Below, piece after piece: positions 26,184-35,597 of a stretch of DNA of 64,000 nucleotides. The first letter of the stretch is position 1. Each line of letters starts with the position of its first letter. A program made the translations under genes and the position numbers. The DNA lies in assembly GCF_000382325.1 (NCBI RefSeq), contig NZ_KB908062.1:1-64000 (forward strand). Reading direction: 5' to 3'. Source of the DNA: Woodsholea maritima DSM 17123 (GTDB lineage: Bacteria > Pseudomonadota > Alphaproteobacteria > Caulobacterales > Maricaulaceae). The notes beneath the pieces are model-generated. The model saw only the letters and a program-made list of their open reading frames with translations. It searched no databases and had not been told where the DNA came from.

Positions 26184-26897
26184 ATGACCACCTACCGTCA
26201 TCCCGTGATTGCGCTTTCAACCTCTAAGGGGGGCGCGGGCAAGACCACTATGTCGATTGCTTTAGCGGCGGTATTTGCCGATTGGGGCTACCGGATTGCC
26301 ATGATTGATACCGATCCACAGCAATCGCTGATGGATTGGTCGCTCAAGCCGGGTAAGCCTGAATTTATTGATGTTTTCAGCGCTGAAGACGAAGATGTGC
26401 TGATTGATCTGATTGAGGCGTGCAAAAAAAGCCACCAAATCACGCTTATTGATGTTCAGGGCCGGGTCTCAGAGTTGGGCAATACCGCCATGGCCTGGGC
26501 GGATCTTGTCTTGATACCGGTGCAGGCGTCCGCCTTTGATGCGGCTGGTGCGAGTAACACCATTGCGACGATACGCCGGGTGGAACGTGCGCGACGCACA
26601 GAAATCCCATTCTCAACCGTGCTCAACCGTGTGCCGGCGGCCATTGCGTCACGCACTTTGTTATCCGTACGCGAAGCTTTTGATGAAAGCGGGATCGAGA
26701 TTCTAACATCTCTGGTCGATCGAGAGGCGTATCGGGTTATGACCGCGGCGGGCGGTACAATCTACACCTTGGATAAAAGCCAAGCGCCAGGCTTGGATAA
26801 AGCCAAGCTAGAATGTGAGACGCTCGCGATTGCAGTCTCAGCGAAACTGGGTCTGATAGATCCAGCAGACGCAGATATTGAACAAGAACTGGCATAG
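26184..26897 (+). CDS. parA: ParA family partition ATPase
   Basis: 237 residues with the deviant Walker A KGGAGKTT (residues 15-22), switch I IDTDPQQSLMDWS and Walker B-like TLIDVQGRVSELGNTAMAWADLVLIPVQAS. It lacks an N-terminal HTH, so it belongs to the small ParA type (type Ib), which depends on a separate centromere-binding partner. It drives segregation of low-copy replicons along the nucleoid. The partner gene follows after ten bases. With repA 10 kb upstream, it supports the plasmid or chromid nature of the molecule. Confidence 0.9.
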   Translation: MTTYRHPVIALSTSKGGAGKTTMSIALAAVFADWGYRIAMIDTDPQQSLMDWSLKPGKPEFIDVFSAEDEDVLIDLIEACKKSHQITLIDVQGRVSELGNTAMAWADLVLIPVQASAFDAAGASNTIATIRRVERARRTEIPFSTVLNRVPAAIASRTLLSVREAFDESGIEILTSLVDREAYRVMTAAGGTIYTLDKSQAPGLDKAKLECETLAIAVSAKLGLIDPADADIEQELA

Positions 26898-26907
26898 GGC
26901 AGGGGCA

Positions 26908-27495
26908 ATGGCAAAACCGCAAGCACCTAAACTCGTACGTCCCAAATTGAACTTGAACTTCGGTCCCAAAGGCGATGAGCCCGATATCGAGGGCGAGGTT
27001 GATGTCCGCGCGCAGCGCAAAGAAGTCGCGAGCCTGATGAATGAAGTTTCTGGTGCGCCGCGTGAAGTGAAATCAGTGGATGTAGCGACCCCTGAGGACA
27101 AAACGCGTGCGCAGCGTCTTCAGACAACAGGCGCGACACTCCAAGAGGGTAGGGCAGGGGCGTCTGACGCTTTATCCCAACCCGAAACCCCTTCAGCGCT
27201 CATCCCTCAAGAGCAGGGGGAGCAGGTGCCCGCTCCCTCGAAGCCCTTGCAACGGCGCCGGGCGCGAAAGAAGCTAAAGCGCGAACATAATTTCAGTTGT
27301 CGCTCGACGTTCGAGCATATCGACTTTCTAGATGCGCTCACCAATGACAGCGGTACCGTCGTCGAAGGGTTCGAGCGCGCGGTTTGGTTGCTGGCTAAAG
27401 AGGTGGCGCGAAAAAAGGAGTATCGAGGTCTTCCGGTAAGCGATGAAACTTTAGAGGTTGTGGAGAGGCTATTATTGAAGAGCGACAATAAATGA
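26908..27495 (+). CDS. Probable ParA partner (centromere-binding protein)
   Basis: 195 residues. The N-terminal half is proline- and charge-rich and probably unstructured (KLVRPKLNLNFGPKGDEPDIEGEV), with a basic RRRARKKLKREH stretch near residue 125; the C-terminal ~65 residues (STFEHIDFLDALTNDSGTVVEGFERAVWLLAKEVAR) are helical and could form a ribbon-helix-helix or HTH unit. ATG 26908 with AGGGG directly upstream is chosen over an overlapping ATG at 26878. No ParB family signature (no GERRxRA) is present. Position right behind a type Ib parA is the main evidence for a partition role. Confidence 0.6.
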   Translation: MAKPQAPKLVRPKLNLNFGPKGDEPDIEGEVDVRAQRKEVASLMNEVSGAPREVKSVDVATPEDKTRAQRLQTTGATLQEGRAGASDALSQPETPSALIPQEQGEQVPAPSKPLQRRRARKKLKREHNFSCRSTFEHIDFLDALTNDSGTVVEGFERAVWLLAKEVARKKEYRGLPVSDETLEVVERLLLKSDNK

Positions 27496-27496
27496 C

Positions 27497-28681
27497 TTAA
27501 GCATTTTTATTAAGTATGTAATCTATAAATGCCGACATACGTTTGACCGCCTCCTCAGCAAGATACTCAGAATCTATTTCAACTGTTTCTCCTTTCCTGA
27601 GCCTATAAATGTCATGTAAAGGACGTAATCTAGATGTATCGGAAACAAGGGATGTCCAAGAACCCCCACCAAGTATATAAATAGGCTTCTTAGAAAGAAC
27701 ATACTCTGAATATTTTCCTGGAAGGGCATGGCTTTCTGATGGAGTGTATAAAAGAAGAGCGTCGCAGATGCTTTGAAAGAAACGAGACCTGTCTAAAGAA
27801 ACTGGTCCGTGATTTATTACTTTCAAACGCTTTTCGTTTTTAAGTAAATAGAGCTCTCGTTGAGATAGCTGTCCTGTAATATGCAAAATAATAGGGTATT
27901 TACCGGTAGGGATTGTGCATAAATAATCTAAGAGTGTCGATAAGCATCGATTGTGATCAGAGAGTTCAAAACCTCCAGAATGAAGTAAGTTCAGAGATTT
28001 CTTATCAAAAGGACTAAAGGAAGAAAGGCTTTCTTGATTAGAGCTACTATATACTTCACTGAAGTGACCGATTATAGATGCCGGAAGATCATGTGGAGCA
28101 TAGTTGCAAATGTCTCTATATATATAGTCAGAGATACATATAATACCTGAGCATCTTTTAAGCCACAGTTTAGCGAGCTCTCTCTCAAAAATTCTACGGA
28201 TCAAGTGTCGCTCAAGTTCAACGCGATGTGGACTTTCGAACCAAGTATCACGAAACTCTGCAATCCAAGGTATGTTATAGCGTCGAGATAATAAATAGCC
28301 AACATAATGCGTAGATTCAGGGGGACTTGTAGTTATAACTGCGCAGTATTGATTTAAATTGCTTATAGACTTAGTAACTTTATGTGCCCACCTAATGTTT
28401 GGATCTGGATAGAATGCCCAAGTCCGAATAAAAGATTTGATAATGTTTAATAATGATGTCGCACCCACTACTTGGCCGCTCTGTTTCATTAGTGCATTGT
28501 TAATGTACTTTGTTTGAATTTCAATATTATCAAAAGTATGATCTTTGTTGTGGAACGGCGTCACCGTGGTAATGTTGTAGCCGAATTTTTTAAGGTACTT
28601 TACCGATAGATAGGGACGCCTAGCTCCACCTGATATTTCAGGTGGAAAGTGCCGTGTCACATAGAGGATATTTTTTTTCAT
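27497..28681 (-). CDS. Glycosyltransferase, GT4-like (GT-B fold)
   Basis: 394 residues. N-terminal NILYVTRHFPPEISGGARRPYLSVKYLKKFGY is the typical acceptor-domain start of GT4 enzymes; ITTSPPESTHYVGYLLSRRYNIPWIAEFRDTWFESP follows, then a second Rossmann domain with NLLHSGGF and a donor-site region LLYTPSESHALPGKYSEYVLSKKPIYIL. It would transfer a sugar from a nucleotide donor to a growing surface glycan at the cytoplasmic membrane. The gene is markedly AT-rich, as are the following 14 kb, and starts the horizontally acquired-looking polysaccharide island. The 3' end abuts the ParA-partner gene. Confidence 0.8.
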   Translation of the reverse strand: MKKNILYVTRHFPPEISGGARRPYLSVKYLKKFGYNITTVTPFHNKDHTFDNIEIQTKYINNALMKQSGQVVGATSLLNIIKSFIRTWAFYPDPNIRWAHKVTKSISNLNQYCAVITTSPPESTHYVGYLLSRRYNIPWIAEFRDTWFESPHRVELERHLIRRIFERELAKLWLKRCSGIICISDYIYRDICNYAPHDLPASIIGHFSEVYSSSNQESLSSFSPFDKKSLNLLHSGGFELSDHNRCLSTLLDYLCTIPTGKYPIILHITGQLSQRELYLLKNEKRLKVINHGPVSLDRSRFFQSICDALLLYTPSESHALPGKYSEYVLSKKPIYILGGGSWTSLVSDTSRLRPLHDIYRLRKGETVEIDSEYLAEEAVKRMSAFIDYILNKNA

Positions 28682-28913
28682 GAATTTTAACGCGTCCTTG
28701 AAAAGTTATATACTACGTTGAATTTTAGGATGGAATTTATCAGATAAACAGGGCTTACTTCTTATTGACATGACATAGTGATAGGCTTAATTCCACTCGT
28801 AAGGGTGGGTCAAGCTCATTCAAATGAGCTTGAAACTCGCTGTAATTCGTAAGCTGCGACCAGCGATTGCATAACTGTCTACAATATTGATCTAGTTTTA
28901 TGGAGTAACAACC

Positions 28914-30239
28914 ATGCTTAATACTCTCATTGAAAAATGTCATAATAAATCGGTAAAAGTTGGTATCATAGGTCTAGGATATGTAGGGCTTCCACTAGCT
29001 GAGGCTTATGTAAATGTTGGTGTAAGTGTCATCGGCTATGATGTAAATCAAGATCGTGTTGATATTCTAAATTCTGGTCAGTCCGGAATGAAACATATCG
29101 ATGATTCCAGAGTAAAAAGCATGGTTGATAAGGGCTTATTTAAGGCTTCATCAAACCCTAACGTGTTGTCTGAAGTTGATACAATACTTATTGCTGTCCC
29201 GACTCCTTTAGATATTCACCATCAACCCGACCTCACATATGTTATTAAAACATGTGAGGTAATTCGTGATCATATGCGCGAGGGTCAGCTTGTAGTTCTT
29301 GAATCAACAACATACCCAGGCACTACAGCTGAAGTGATGAAGCCCATTTTAGAGCAAAGCGGTTTAAAAGAAGGTGAAGACTTCGCTTTGGCTTATTCAC
29401 CAGAACGCGAAGATCCTGGCAATCCAAACTTCAATACTTCAACGATACCTAAAGTAGTTGGATCAGATACATCTGAGGGATTGAAGGCTGCTCTAGCCGT
29501 TTATGACCTAATTGTTAATACGGTACCAGTAAAAGACACAAGAACTGCTGAAGCGGCAAAGCTAGTAGAGAACATTTATCGTTGGGTGAATATTGCAACG
29601 GTAAATGAGATGAAAATTATCTTCGATAAAATGGGAATCGATGTTTGGGCTGTTATCGACGCAGCAAAGACAAAGCCTTTCGGATTTCATGCTTTCTATC
29701 CAGGCCCTGGAGTTGGCGGACATTGTATTCGCATTGATCCTTATTACTTGTCATACAAAGCAAGAGAGTTTGGGTTGTCGACACAGTTTATCGAGCTGGC
29801 AGGTCATATAAATCAAAGTATGCCGCGCCATATCGTCACGAGAACTCTTGAAGAGTTGTCTTTGAGGCAGAGAAAGGCTTTGGCTGGTTCTAAGGTGCTT
29901 TTATGCGGGTTGGCATATAAAAAAGATATCGATGATATGCGCGAGTCTCCTTCTTTGGACTTGATATCAATATTGGAAGAACACGGAGCAATCGTTGCGT
30001 ACCATGACCCTTATATCCCTGTTGTTCCAACCACCCGTGAACATCCTGAATATTCGGGGCGTGAATCAGTAGACATAACTGGAATTAAAAATTGCGATTA
30101 TGATGTTGCTATTATTGCAACGGATCATACTAATGTTGATTACAAGCTTCTGTGTGAGAATACTCCGTTACTTATAGACACGCGCAATGCTCTTAAGGAT
30201 TTGACTAGTGAGTTTAAAGATAAAATTGTTAAAGCATAA
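28914..30239 (+). CDS. UDP-N-acetylglucosamine 6-dehydrogenase-like (WbpA/TviB family)
   Basis: 441 residues with NAD-binding VGIIGLGYVGLPLAEAY (residues 16-32), the family motifs AVPTPLD and ESTTYPGTT, and the catalytic Cys in GVGGHCIRIDPYYL (about residue 271). SPEREDPGN is typical of dehydrogenases acting on UDP-GlcNAc rather than UDP-glucose. It oxidises the C6 of the sugar to a uronic acid, using two NAD+. Together with the WbpD-like acetyltransferase at 13915-14487 it suggests a 2,3-diamino-glucuronic acid in the surface polymer; the aminotransferase and other steps are not in the window. A strong terminator lies 150 bases after the stop. Confidence 0.88.
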   Translation: MLNTLIEKCHNKSVKVGIIGLGYVGLPLAEAYVNVGVSVIGYDVNQDRVDILNSGQSGMKHIDDSRVKSMVDKGLFKASSNPNVLSEVDTILIAVPTPLDIHHQPDLTYVIKTCEVIRDHMREGQLVVLESTTYPGTTAEVMKPILEQSGLKEGEDFALAYSPEREDPGNPNFNTSTIPKVVGSDTSEGLKAALAVYDLIVNTVPVKDTRTAEAAKLVENIYRWVNIATVNEMKIIFDKMGIDVWAVIDAAKTKPFGFHAFYPGPGVGGHCIRIDPYYLSYKAREFGLSTQFIELAGHINQSMPRHIVTRTLEELSLRQRKALAGSKVLLCGLAYKKDIDDMRESPSLDLISILEEHGAIVAYHDPYIPVVPTTREHPEYSGRESVDITGIKNCDYDVAIIATDHTNVDYKLLCENTPLLIDTRNALKDLTSEFKDKIVKA

Positions 30240-30389
30240 AGTGATGTCTAAGGGGGTAAGGAAACCAACTCTAGTCTTGAACAGGGTATTGATATACCAA
30301 GCTTTCTGAAATTAGTAGGTTGCTGAAATTCTCAGCTAGAAAGCGTGTCTAGTTAGAAGCGTGTAAGGCTATAAATATGCAACTTCTGA

Positions 30390-30433
30390 GGGGAATTGCT
30401 CGCTTTATTAAGCGATCATTCCCCTTTGCTTTT
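30390..30433 (+). terminator. Rho-independent terminator after the UDP-sugar dehydrogenase
   Basis: Stem GGGGAAT / ATTCCCC with inner stem TCGCTT / AAGCGA, followed by TTTGCTTTT. The remaining sequence up to 30657 holds no other recognisable feature. Confidence 0.75.
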
Positions 30434-30657
30434 AGCTAGTAATGTACTACTATATCTCGGATGTGTGATGCTGAGGATTTACTAGAAGATCTAAAGTCAT
30501 AGAGAAAGCCGAGGGCGATTGATGATTGAAGCGGGCTTAAATATTAAAGTATGAGCACGTTTCATTTTAGAGTACACGCGCATAATTATGATCTAAGGCA
30601 ATATAGAGCAATTTATATATACAAGTGGAAAATAAAGTTCTCATCATTGAGGTTATA

Positions 30658-32112
30658 ATGAAGCAGGAAAAGTTAGCAAACTCGATTAACAATCTCGCTT
30701 ATCAGGTACATGCTTTATCGTCTAAGCTGGGTGTTATGTCGCGTGATCAATGTCAAAACAACTTTCATCTTTCTGATGAAAGCCTATTAGATGAGCATTC
30801 AAAATTACAGACTAAATATGCGGAATTGTTTCAAGAGTATACACAATTGAAATGTTCTGTGTCTTTTATAATTGGGTGTGAACTCGTTAGGGTTATTAAG
30901 AAGCCCTATTTAATTGCTTTATTACCAGGCAAAGTACTTGAAAAAATAAGAAGAAGAAAGAAGCTTTTGAAAAGCATACAAAGTAGAAGTGATCCTCTAC
31001 AAGGGCTTAACGATTTTAAAAGTGATGATAGACTTTCACCAACTAGGGACGTTATAAAGCAGGCTGCCGATCTAATTGATGATAATAAGCTATTAGAGGC
31101 TACAAACTTGCTGCGAAAAGTAGAAGGAAAAAGATATAATATAAAGCTAAACTTGCTGCTATTAAAGCATAGAAGTGAAGATGAAGCATTTTGGGAGCAC
31201 TCTGTTAATAAATACCTATCTCAATTTAGTCTTTCTCCTGTTAAGTTATCTAATGAAGGGCAAACCGTATTTGATCGATTATCTTGTAACCCAGGGTATA
31301 CGATAACAAACGGTTGCCTTATATCTATTATTTTATCTGCTTATAATAGTGAAAATACAATTGTTTCCTCAGTTCAATCAATTTTAAATCAAACTTGGCA
31401 AAATATCGAATTGATTCTTATTAATGACGCCAGTACGGACCAAACTTTAAATTTAGTTAGGTCTCTCAGCTTCAAAGATACTCGTATTAAAATTATTGAT
31501 AACCCGAGCAATTTAGGGCCCTATGTTAGCAAAAATAAGGCTCTTGAGCATGCAACTGGAAAATTTATCACTTGTCATGACGCAGATGATTGGGCTCACC
31601 CGCAAAGACTTGAAAACCAGGTAAAAAGTCTTCTGAGCGAACGTAACATGGTTTCAATTAGTTATATGCTTAGACTTAGTCAATCTGGTGTCCCGACACA
31701 GTTCATGAGGAAGAGTGAAGCGTCTCCTGATGGTGTTATGAGGTTAGCTTATGTATCCGCAATGTTTAATAGAGCTGTATTTGATGAAATCGGTTATTGG
31801 GATTGTGTCAGGTTTGCAGCTGATAGTGAGATGATAGCAAGAGCTAAGCTATTTTATGGCGATAAGTTTGTTTTTGAAAGTTCATTAGGCATGTTATGTT
31901 TAGATAATGAGGGCAGCCTTACTAACCATAAGGTTTATGGTATCGATAAAACTCGAGGAATTTCTCCAATACGAAAATCATATAAGGAATCATGGATGGC
32001 TTGGCACGAGCAATGCCGACAAGAAAATGAATCACTATACTTACCGTTCCCTCATTTAGATAGAAAGTTTATAGCTCCTAAAAAAATGCTTACAGACTAT
32101 AATGGATCATAA
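30658..32112 (+). CDS. Glycosyltransferase family 2 protein with N-terminal extension
   Basis: 484 residues. About 200 N-terminal residues begin with a heptad-like segment; then a GT2 domain: LISIILSAYNSENTIVSSVQSILNQTWQNIELILINDAS, NLGPYVSKNKALEHATG and the DxD-type DADDWAHPQRLENQ. It shares this domain with the protein at 40305-41708 (NVGPYVSKN, DSDDWAHPERIENQ), so the two are paralogues in one island. ATG 30658 has GAGG five bases upstream; the longer GTG frame from 30625 lacks a site. The product probably adds a sugar to the polymer at the inner membrane. Its 3' end overlaps the convergent next gene by six bases. Confidence 0.82.
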   Translation: MKQEKLANSINNLAYQVHALSSKLGVMSRDQCQNNFHLSDESLLDEHSKLQTKYAELFQEYTQLKCSVSFIIGCELVRVIKKPYLIALLPGKVLEKIRRRKKLLKSIQSRSDPLQGLNDFKSDDRLSPTRDVIKQAADLIDDNKLLEATNLLRKVEGKRYNIKLNLLLLKHRSEDEAFWEHSVNKYLSQFSLSPVKLSNEGQTVFDRLSCNPGYTITNGCLISIILSAYNSENTIVSSVQSILNQTWQNIELILINDASTDQTLNLVRSLSFKDTRIKIIDNPSNLGPYVSKNKALEHATGKFITCHDADDWAHPQRLENQVKSLLSERNMVSISYMLRLSQSGVPTQFMRKSEASPDGVMRLAYVSAMFNRAVFDEIGYWDCVRFAADSEMIARAKLFYGDKFVFESSLGMLCLDNEGSLTNHKVYGIDKTRGISPIRKSYKESWMAWHEQCRQENESLYLPFPHLDRKFIAPKKMLTDYNGS

Positions 32113-33189
32113 TTGATCTTTAATAGATCTTGTTCTATACCCTAACCAATAATCCACCATAGAGCCAACATCGATCGCTATTCCTCCTTTTAATAGAACT
32201 TTATGGCAAAAGATTTTTCCTAACACACCGGCACCAATAATAACAAGTGTTCCAGGTAGTACTACATTGTTAATCTGGTGAATGATATCTTCATATACAA
32301 AAGGTAAAGATATGTCTGTACTTTCATAAGATTCTAATCCAATCATTTTTGTATGAGTGGGAATAGTAATATGAGTAATCTTATCCGAGCAATGATTAAA
32401 AAGACCATTTAGTTCTTCAGGCTTAATGCTAGTAACAAACAACACTTTTTGAGAGTGTTTTACATATAATCGTATTGTATCGGTATTGAAAATTAATTGA
32501 TGTATGCGTTCTTCAGTAAAAGCGACAGCGCTGATTTGTAAGGATAGTACCCCTTTAGCTATATGTAGAAGTGGGTAAGTAGCATCATTGTCTTTATATG
32601 ATTGTTGTCCTTCAGTTGTGTCTCTTGCCAACCTATAGCAACTAGGAATACCTAGTATAGTGGCATTAGATATAGATTCGCGCAATTGAGTGCTAATTTT
32701 AATCCTTTCGGAAGTTGATAACCTATCTCTCCACCAGGCTCGTTCTCGTAATGCGATGTCTTGTGGGCTTAGCTGTTCTAGCCAGGCATAGGATTCTCCG
32801 TCCCCTATACGTATAAGCGATAATGGGTTGCTATTTATAATGGCATTGAGAATGTATTCTTTTAATAATCTGCTTTGATAATTTGAATACCTACAATCTA
32901 GATAATCAAGCCCATGCGATGCTAACTGATACATGGGTTCAAAAAAGTGAGTAAACTCTTGCCTTAAGTTCTTAGAGATAATTGATTTATAGTATTTACA
33001 TACGTGTAGATGACTGCTTAGCTCTATATTAGCAGGAGTGCATACATTTAGTTTCTCTAAAGGGGTTAATTTAACTGAAGAGTAATTCATGACACCATGA
33101 ATTACTTGGTTGTGCCTTGCCAATGAAGAAAGTGATACTTTATAGCTGGATGGATATTCCTCGAAACCGATAATATCATGATTAAGCAT
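32107..33189 (-). CDS. GT-D fold glycosyltransferase-like protein (DUF1792-like)
   Basis: 360 residues. The segment NSNPLSLIRIGDGESYAW matches the S-x-x-R-x-GDGE start of GT-D/DUF1792 glycosyltransferases, a third glycosyltransferase fold first described in bacterial adhesin glycosylation; RLSTSERIKISTQLRESISNATILGIPS follows as expected. The last part VLPGTLVIIGAGVLGKIFCHKVLLKGGIAIDVGSMVDYWLGYRTR is also typical of these proteins. The N-terminal ~125 residues are unassigned. No clear ribosome site precedes ATG 33189. Within this cluster it is probably another polymer-building transferase. Confidence 0.65.
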   Translation of the reverse strand: MLNHDIIGFEEYPSSYKVSLSSLARHNQVIHGVMNYSSVKLTPLEKLNVCTPANIELSSHLHVCKYYKSIISKNLRQEFTHFFEPMYQLASHGLDYLDCRYSNYQSRLLKEYILNAIINSNPLSLIRIGDGESYAWLEQLSPQDIALRERAWWRDRLSTSERIKISTQLRESISNATILGIPSCYRLARDTTEGQQSYKDNDATYPLLHIAKGVLSLQISAVAFTEERIHQLIFNTDTIRLYVKHSQKVLFVTSIKPEELNGLFNHCSDKITHITIPTHTKMIGLESYESTDISLPFVYEDIIHQINNVVLPGTLVIIGAGVLGKIFCHKVLLKGGIAIDVGSMVDYWLGYRTRSIKDQL

Positions 33190-33263
33190 ATATGATATAA
33201 AGTTAATATTGTTAACTTTAATTGCAACGGATAATAAAGTGTAAAAGGTGGCTCTGTCTTGTA

Positions 33264-33578
33264 TTAGACTACTAATGAAGGCTCTAGCTTGGTCAAAAAA
33301 AAAGAATTTGGGGTTATGCCTGTATAATCAATTCGAAAAACATCTATGTAAAACTTGTATTCACGATCTTTTATACCTTTTGAATGATTGATGGTTTCAA
33401 AGAAAAATTTACTTCTTCTAAGGTATGAATATTTAAAGGTCATAAAGGTAATTTTCTTTATAATCCTGGGGCAGTATTTAAGACTAAAACAGTTATATAA
33501 CAATGGCATACGGTCTGACAAAAATATTGCCAGCCTAATAAACTCCGATTTCAAATTATCCTTAATAGTGTCAATCAT
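33264..33578 (-). CDS. Small hypothetical protein downstream of Wzt
   Basis: 104 residues, basic, rich in Phe, Tyr and Lys, starting 17 bases after the Wzt-like ATPase gene's stop on the same strand. No recognised domain, no clear ribosome site, and a competing frame on the other strand (33388-33693) is no better. It may be a fragment of a larger gene. Confidence 0.3.
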   Translation of the reverse strand: MIDTIKDNLKSEFIRLAIFLSDRMPLLYNCFSLKYCPRIIKKITFMTFKYSYLRRSKFFFETINHSKGIKDREYKFYIDVFRIDYTGITPNSFFLTKLEPSLVV

Positions 33579-33595
33579 GATGAATCATTTTAACA

Positions 33596-34363
33596 TTAAA
33601 TTTGGGATTCAACATTATGAAAGTTATCATACTGCTGGAGAGTATATTGAGTTTCGCCAAAGTGTTTTACCTGTCCTCGTTCTAACCAAATAACCTTGTT
33701 ACATTCTTTCAAAATTTGCTTGTGATTGTGTGATGCTAAAATCATTATTCCAGCGTTGTTTATTACATCCCTTAATCTTAGTTGCGCCTTTTTCTTAAAA
33801 CTTTCGTCACCAGCTCCAAGCCACTCATCTAATAATACGATATCTGGTGAGAATGCAGTTGCACAAGAGAACTTCAAGCGCATTGCCATTCCGTTAGAGT
33901 ACGTGCTTACAGGCATATTTAGATAGTTGCCCAATTCACTAAACTGAGCAATCTCAAAAATTACTTCCGGAATTTTTTTAGGATCGCGTCCTGACATTAG
34001 GGCTGCAAGTTCGATGTTGCGATACCCAGTGACCTCCGGCTTAATGCCTATGCCTGCAGAAAAAAGTGAAGATATCTCACCGTTGACTGAAACTTTACCT
34101 TGTATGGGAGTATAAATCCCTGCAACAACTCGTAAGAGGGTGGATTTTCCAGAGCCATTTCTTCCAATAAGACCTACACGGTCACCTTGTTTGATTTCCA
34201 AGTTAATATTTGAAAGAGCGACTATGCTACGACTTCTTTGTGAGTTATTGTTTACAATTATTCCACCAGCACTTTTGAGTTGGTTCCCAACTACTCTCTT
34301 ACGCATTCCTCCGCCGAGTAGCGGATACGCAAGGGTAACATTTTTCAGAGATATGCTAGTCAT
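33596..34363 (-). CDS. wzt: Polysaccharide ABC exporter ATPase (Wzt/KpsT type)
   Basis: 255 residues with Walker A GRNGSGKST (residues 67-75), signature YSNGMAMRLKFS and Walker B DIVLLDEWLGAGDESF, the variant typical of O-antigen and capsule exporters. An insertion of ~25 residues (GMRKRVVGNQLK...) before the first strand is common in this family. It is short: the C-terminal carbohydrate-binding domain of Wzt from E. coli O9a is missing, so export should not depend on a modified chain end. ATG 34363 lies seven bases after the permease stop. With the permease it exports a lipid-linked polysaccharide across the inner membrane. Confidence 0.88.
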   Translation of the reverse strand: MTSISLKNVTLAYPLLGGGMRKRVVGNQLKSAGGIIVNNNSQRSRSIVALSNINLEIKQGDRVGLIGRNGSGKSTLLRVVAGIYTPIQGKVSVNGEISSLFSAGIGIKPEVTGYRNIELAALMSGRDPKKIPEVIFEIAQFSELGNYLNMPVSTYSNGMAMRLKFSCATAFSPDIVLLDEWLGAGDESFKKKAQLRLRDVINNAGIMILASHNHKQILKECNKVIWLERGQVKHFGETQYTLQQYDNFHNVESQI

Positions 34364-34370
34364 GGGGTGA

Positions 34371-35144
34371 TTATATCCAGAAGGCGATGCGCTGTCTAGC
34401 ATAGCTGAAAGATAGAAGAGACAAAGCCATGCTTACGAGTGTTATTGCTATGACTACGGTTAGGCTTGTAAGGGGAACTTTACCCTCTAACATGGGCTCA
34501 CGCACTAATATAAGATAATGTGCAATTGGATTAAATTGAAGATATTGCCACAGTTTCCCCATTTGATGAGGGTGCCAAAATACAGGGGTTAAGAATAGTA
34601 ATATTCTCATTATGCTTGTTATCATATGGACAAAATCTCTGAAGCGGGCTCCAATGAGTGCAAACAGCAATGTGATCCAAATTGAGTTAAATACAATTAA
34701 AGGTATAAAAATAAGATTCCACAAGGATTGAATATGCAAATTAGGTTGTGTATACAATATAACCGCTAGGACAATGAGAGAATTTAGACCTGCTAGTATA
34801 CAATTTCTACATACCGTTTGATAAACAAATAGAGAAAGAGGTAGTTTAACGCCATGTATCCAATTTTTCGAATTTACAAAAACACTGCAGCCATCTACAG
34901 CTATGGAAGACACATAGAACCATACAAAAAATCCAACAGTTACGTATGCGGGAAAATTGGGGTCGTTGTTCCCTGATATGGAAGAAAAGATTATTACCTT
35001 AACTAACACAAAGAGCCCAAAGGAGATAAATACCCAGCTAAAGCCTGCAAAAGAACGGAGAAATCTTGTTCTTATACTTTCTATAGATAAGGCGTACCAT
35101 AATTTATACTTAATAAAACCGTTATAAAGATCTAACAATGACAT
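34371..35144 (-). CDS. wzm: Polysaccharide ABC exporter permease (Wzm/KpsM type)
   Basis: 257 residues, six membrane helices. The N-terminal RFLRSFAGFSWVFISFGLFVLVKVIIF and the central PLSLFVYQTVCRNCILAGLNSLIVLAVIL follow the ABC2 exporter pattern of Wzm; RILLFLTPVFWHPHQM and FNPIAHYLILVREPMLEG near the C-terminus are diagnostic. It forms the membrane channel for a lipid-linked polymer and pairs with the ATPase gene that follows seven bases later. The lack of wzx/wzy genes in the window supports ABC-dependent polymer assembly. Confidence 0.88.
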   Translation of the reverse strand: MSLLDLYNGFIKYKLWYALSIESIRTRFLRSFAGFSWVFISFGLFVLVKVIIFSSISGNNDPNFPAYVTVGFFVWFYVSSIAVDGCSVFVNSKNWIHGVKLPLSLFVYQTVCRNCILAGLNSLIVLAVILYTQPNLHIQSLWNLIFIPLIVFNSIWITLLFALIGARFRDFVHMITSIMRILLFLTPVFWHPHQMGKLWQYLQFNPIAHYLILVREPMLEGKVPLTSLTVVIAITLVSMALSLLSFSYARQRIAFWI

Positions 35145-35597
35145 TAACGGATCTCTTCTTTGCTGTAATCAATTATGACGTTAGGTATTACTGAATATGC
35201 CTAGAAGTGTTAATCATCTCTTTAACCCTAAAATAAAAGAACATCAACTCAAGCTACGAATGCACATAGTATCACAAGCAAGCTGCACGTACTTAGCCTA
35301 GTGCTTACCGACTTCGGTTGTATTAAAAAATTTTGTGCCAATTGTCTCGACGTTCTCCTTACCAGCTCTTAGGGGGGGGTAACAAAAAATATTCTAATGT
35401 CAAAAGAGTGTCCTGCAGATTTGTTAATGTGAGAGCCTGTTTTATAGGCTGGGTGGGCTTGCTGTCCGCATACATAGTATACTAGTAGCCATACACAATA
35501 CAGCAGCATGGAAATCGAGTAGATACTTCTATTTCATAAGCTTGGTATAAATCAGGTCTACCACCATACTGAAGCAGCAAAGCTGAATGTGCTAGAC
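35145..35597 (+). other. Gene-free stretch before the Wzm/Wzt operon
   Basis: About 450 bases with no convincing frame. It includes a run of nine G (35370-35378) and AT-rich tracts. The promoter of the wzm-wzt operon should lie in the left part, but no clear -35/-10 pair can be chosen. Confidence 0.4.

Noticed and set aside
33388-33693. Plus-strand frame of 101 codons opposite the small ORF downstream of wzt
   Set aside because: AT-rich antisense frame overlapping the wzt 3' end, with no supporting signal.
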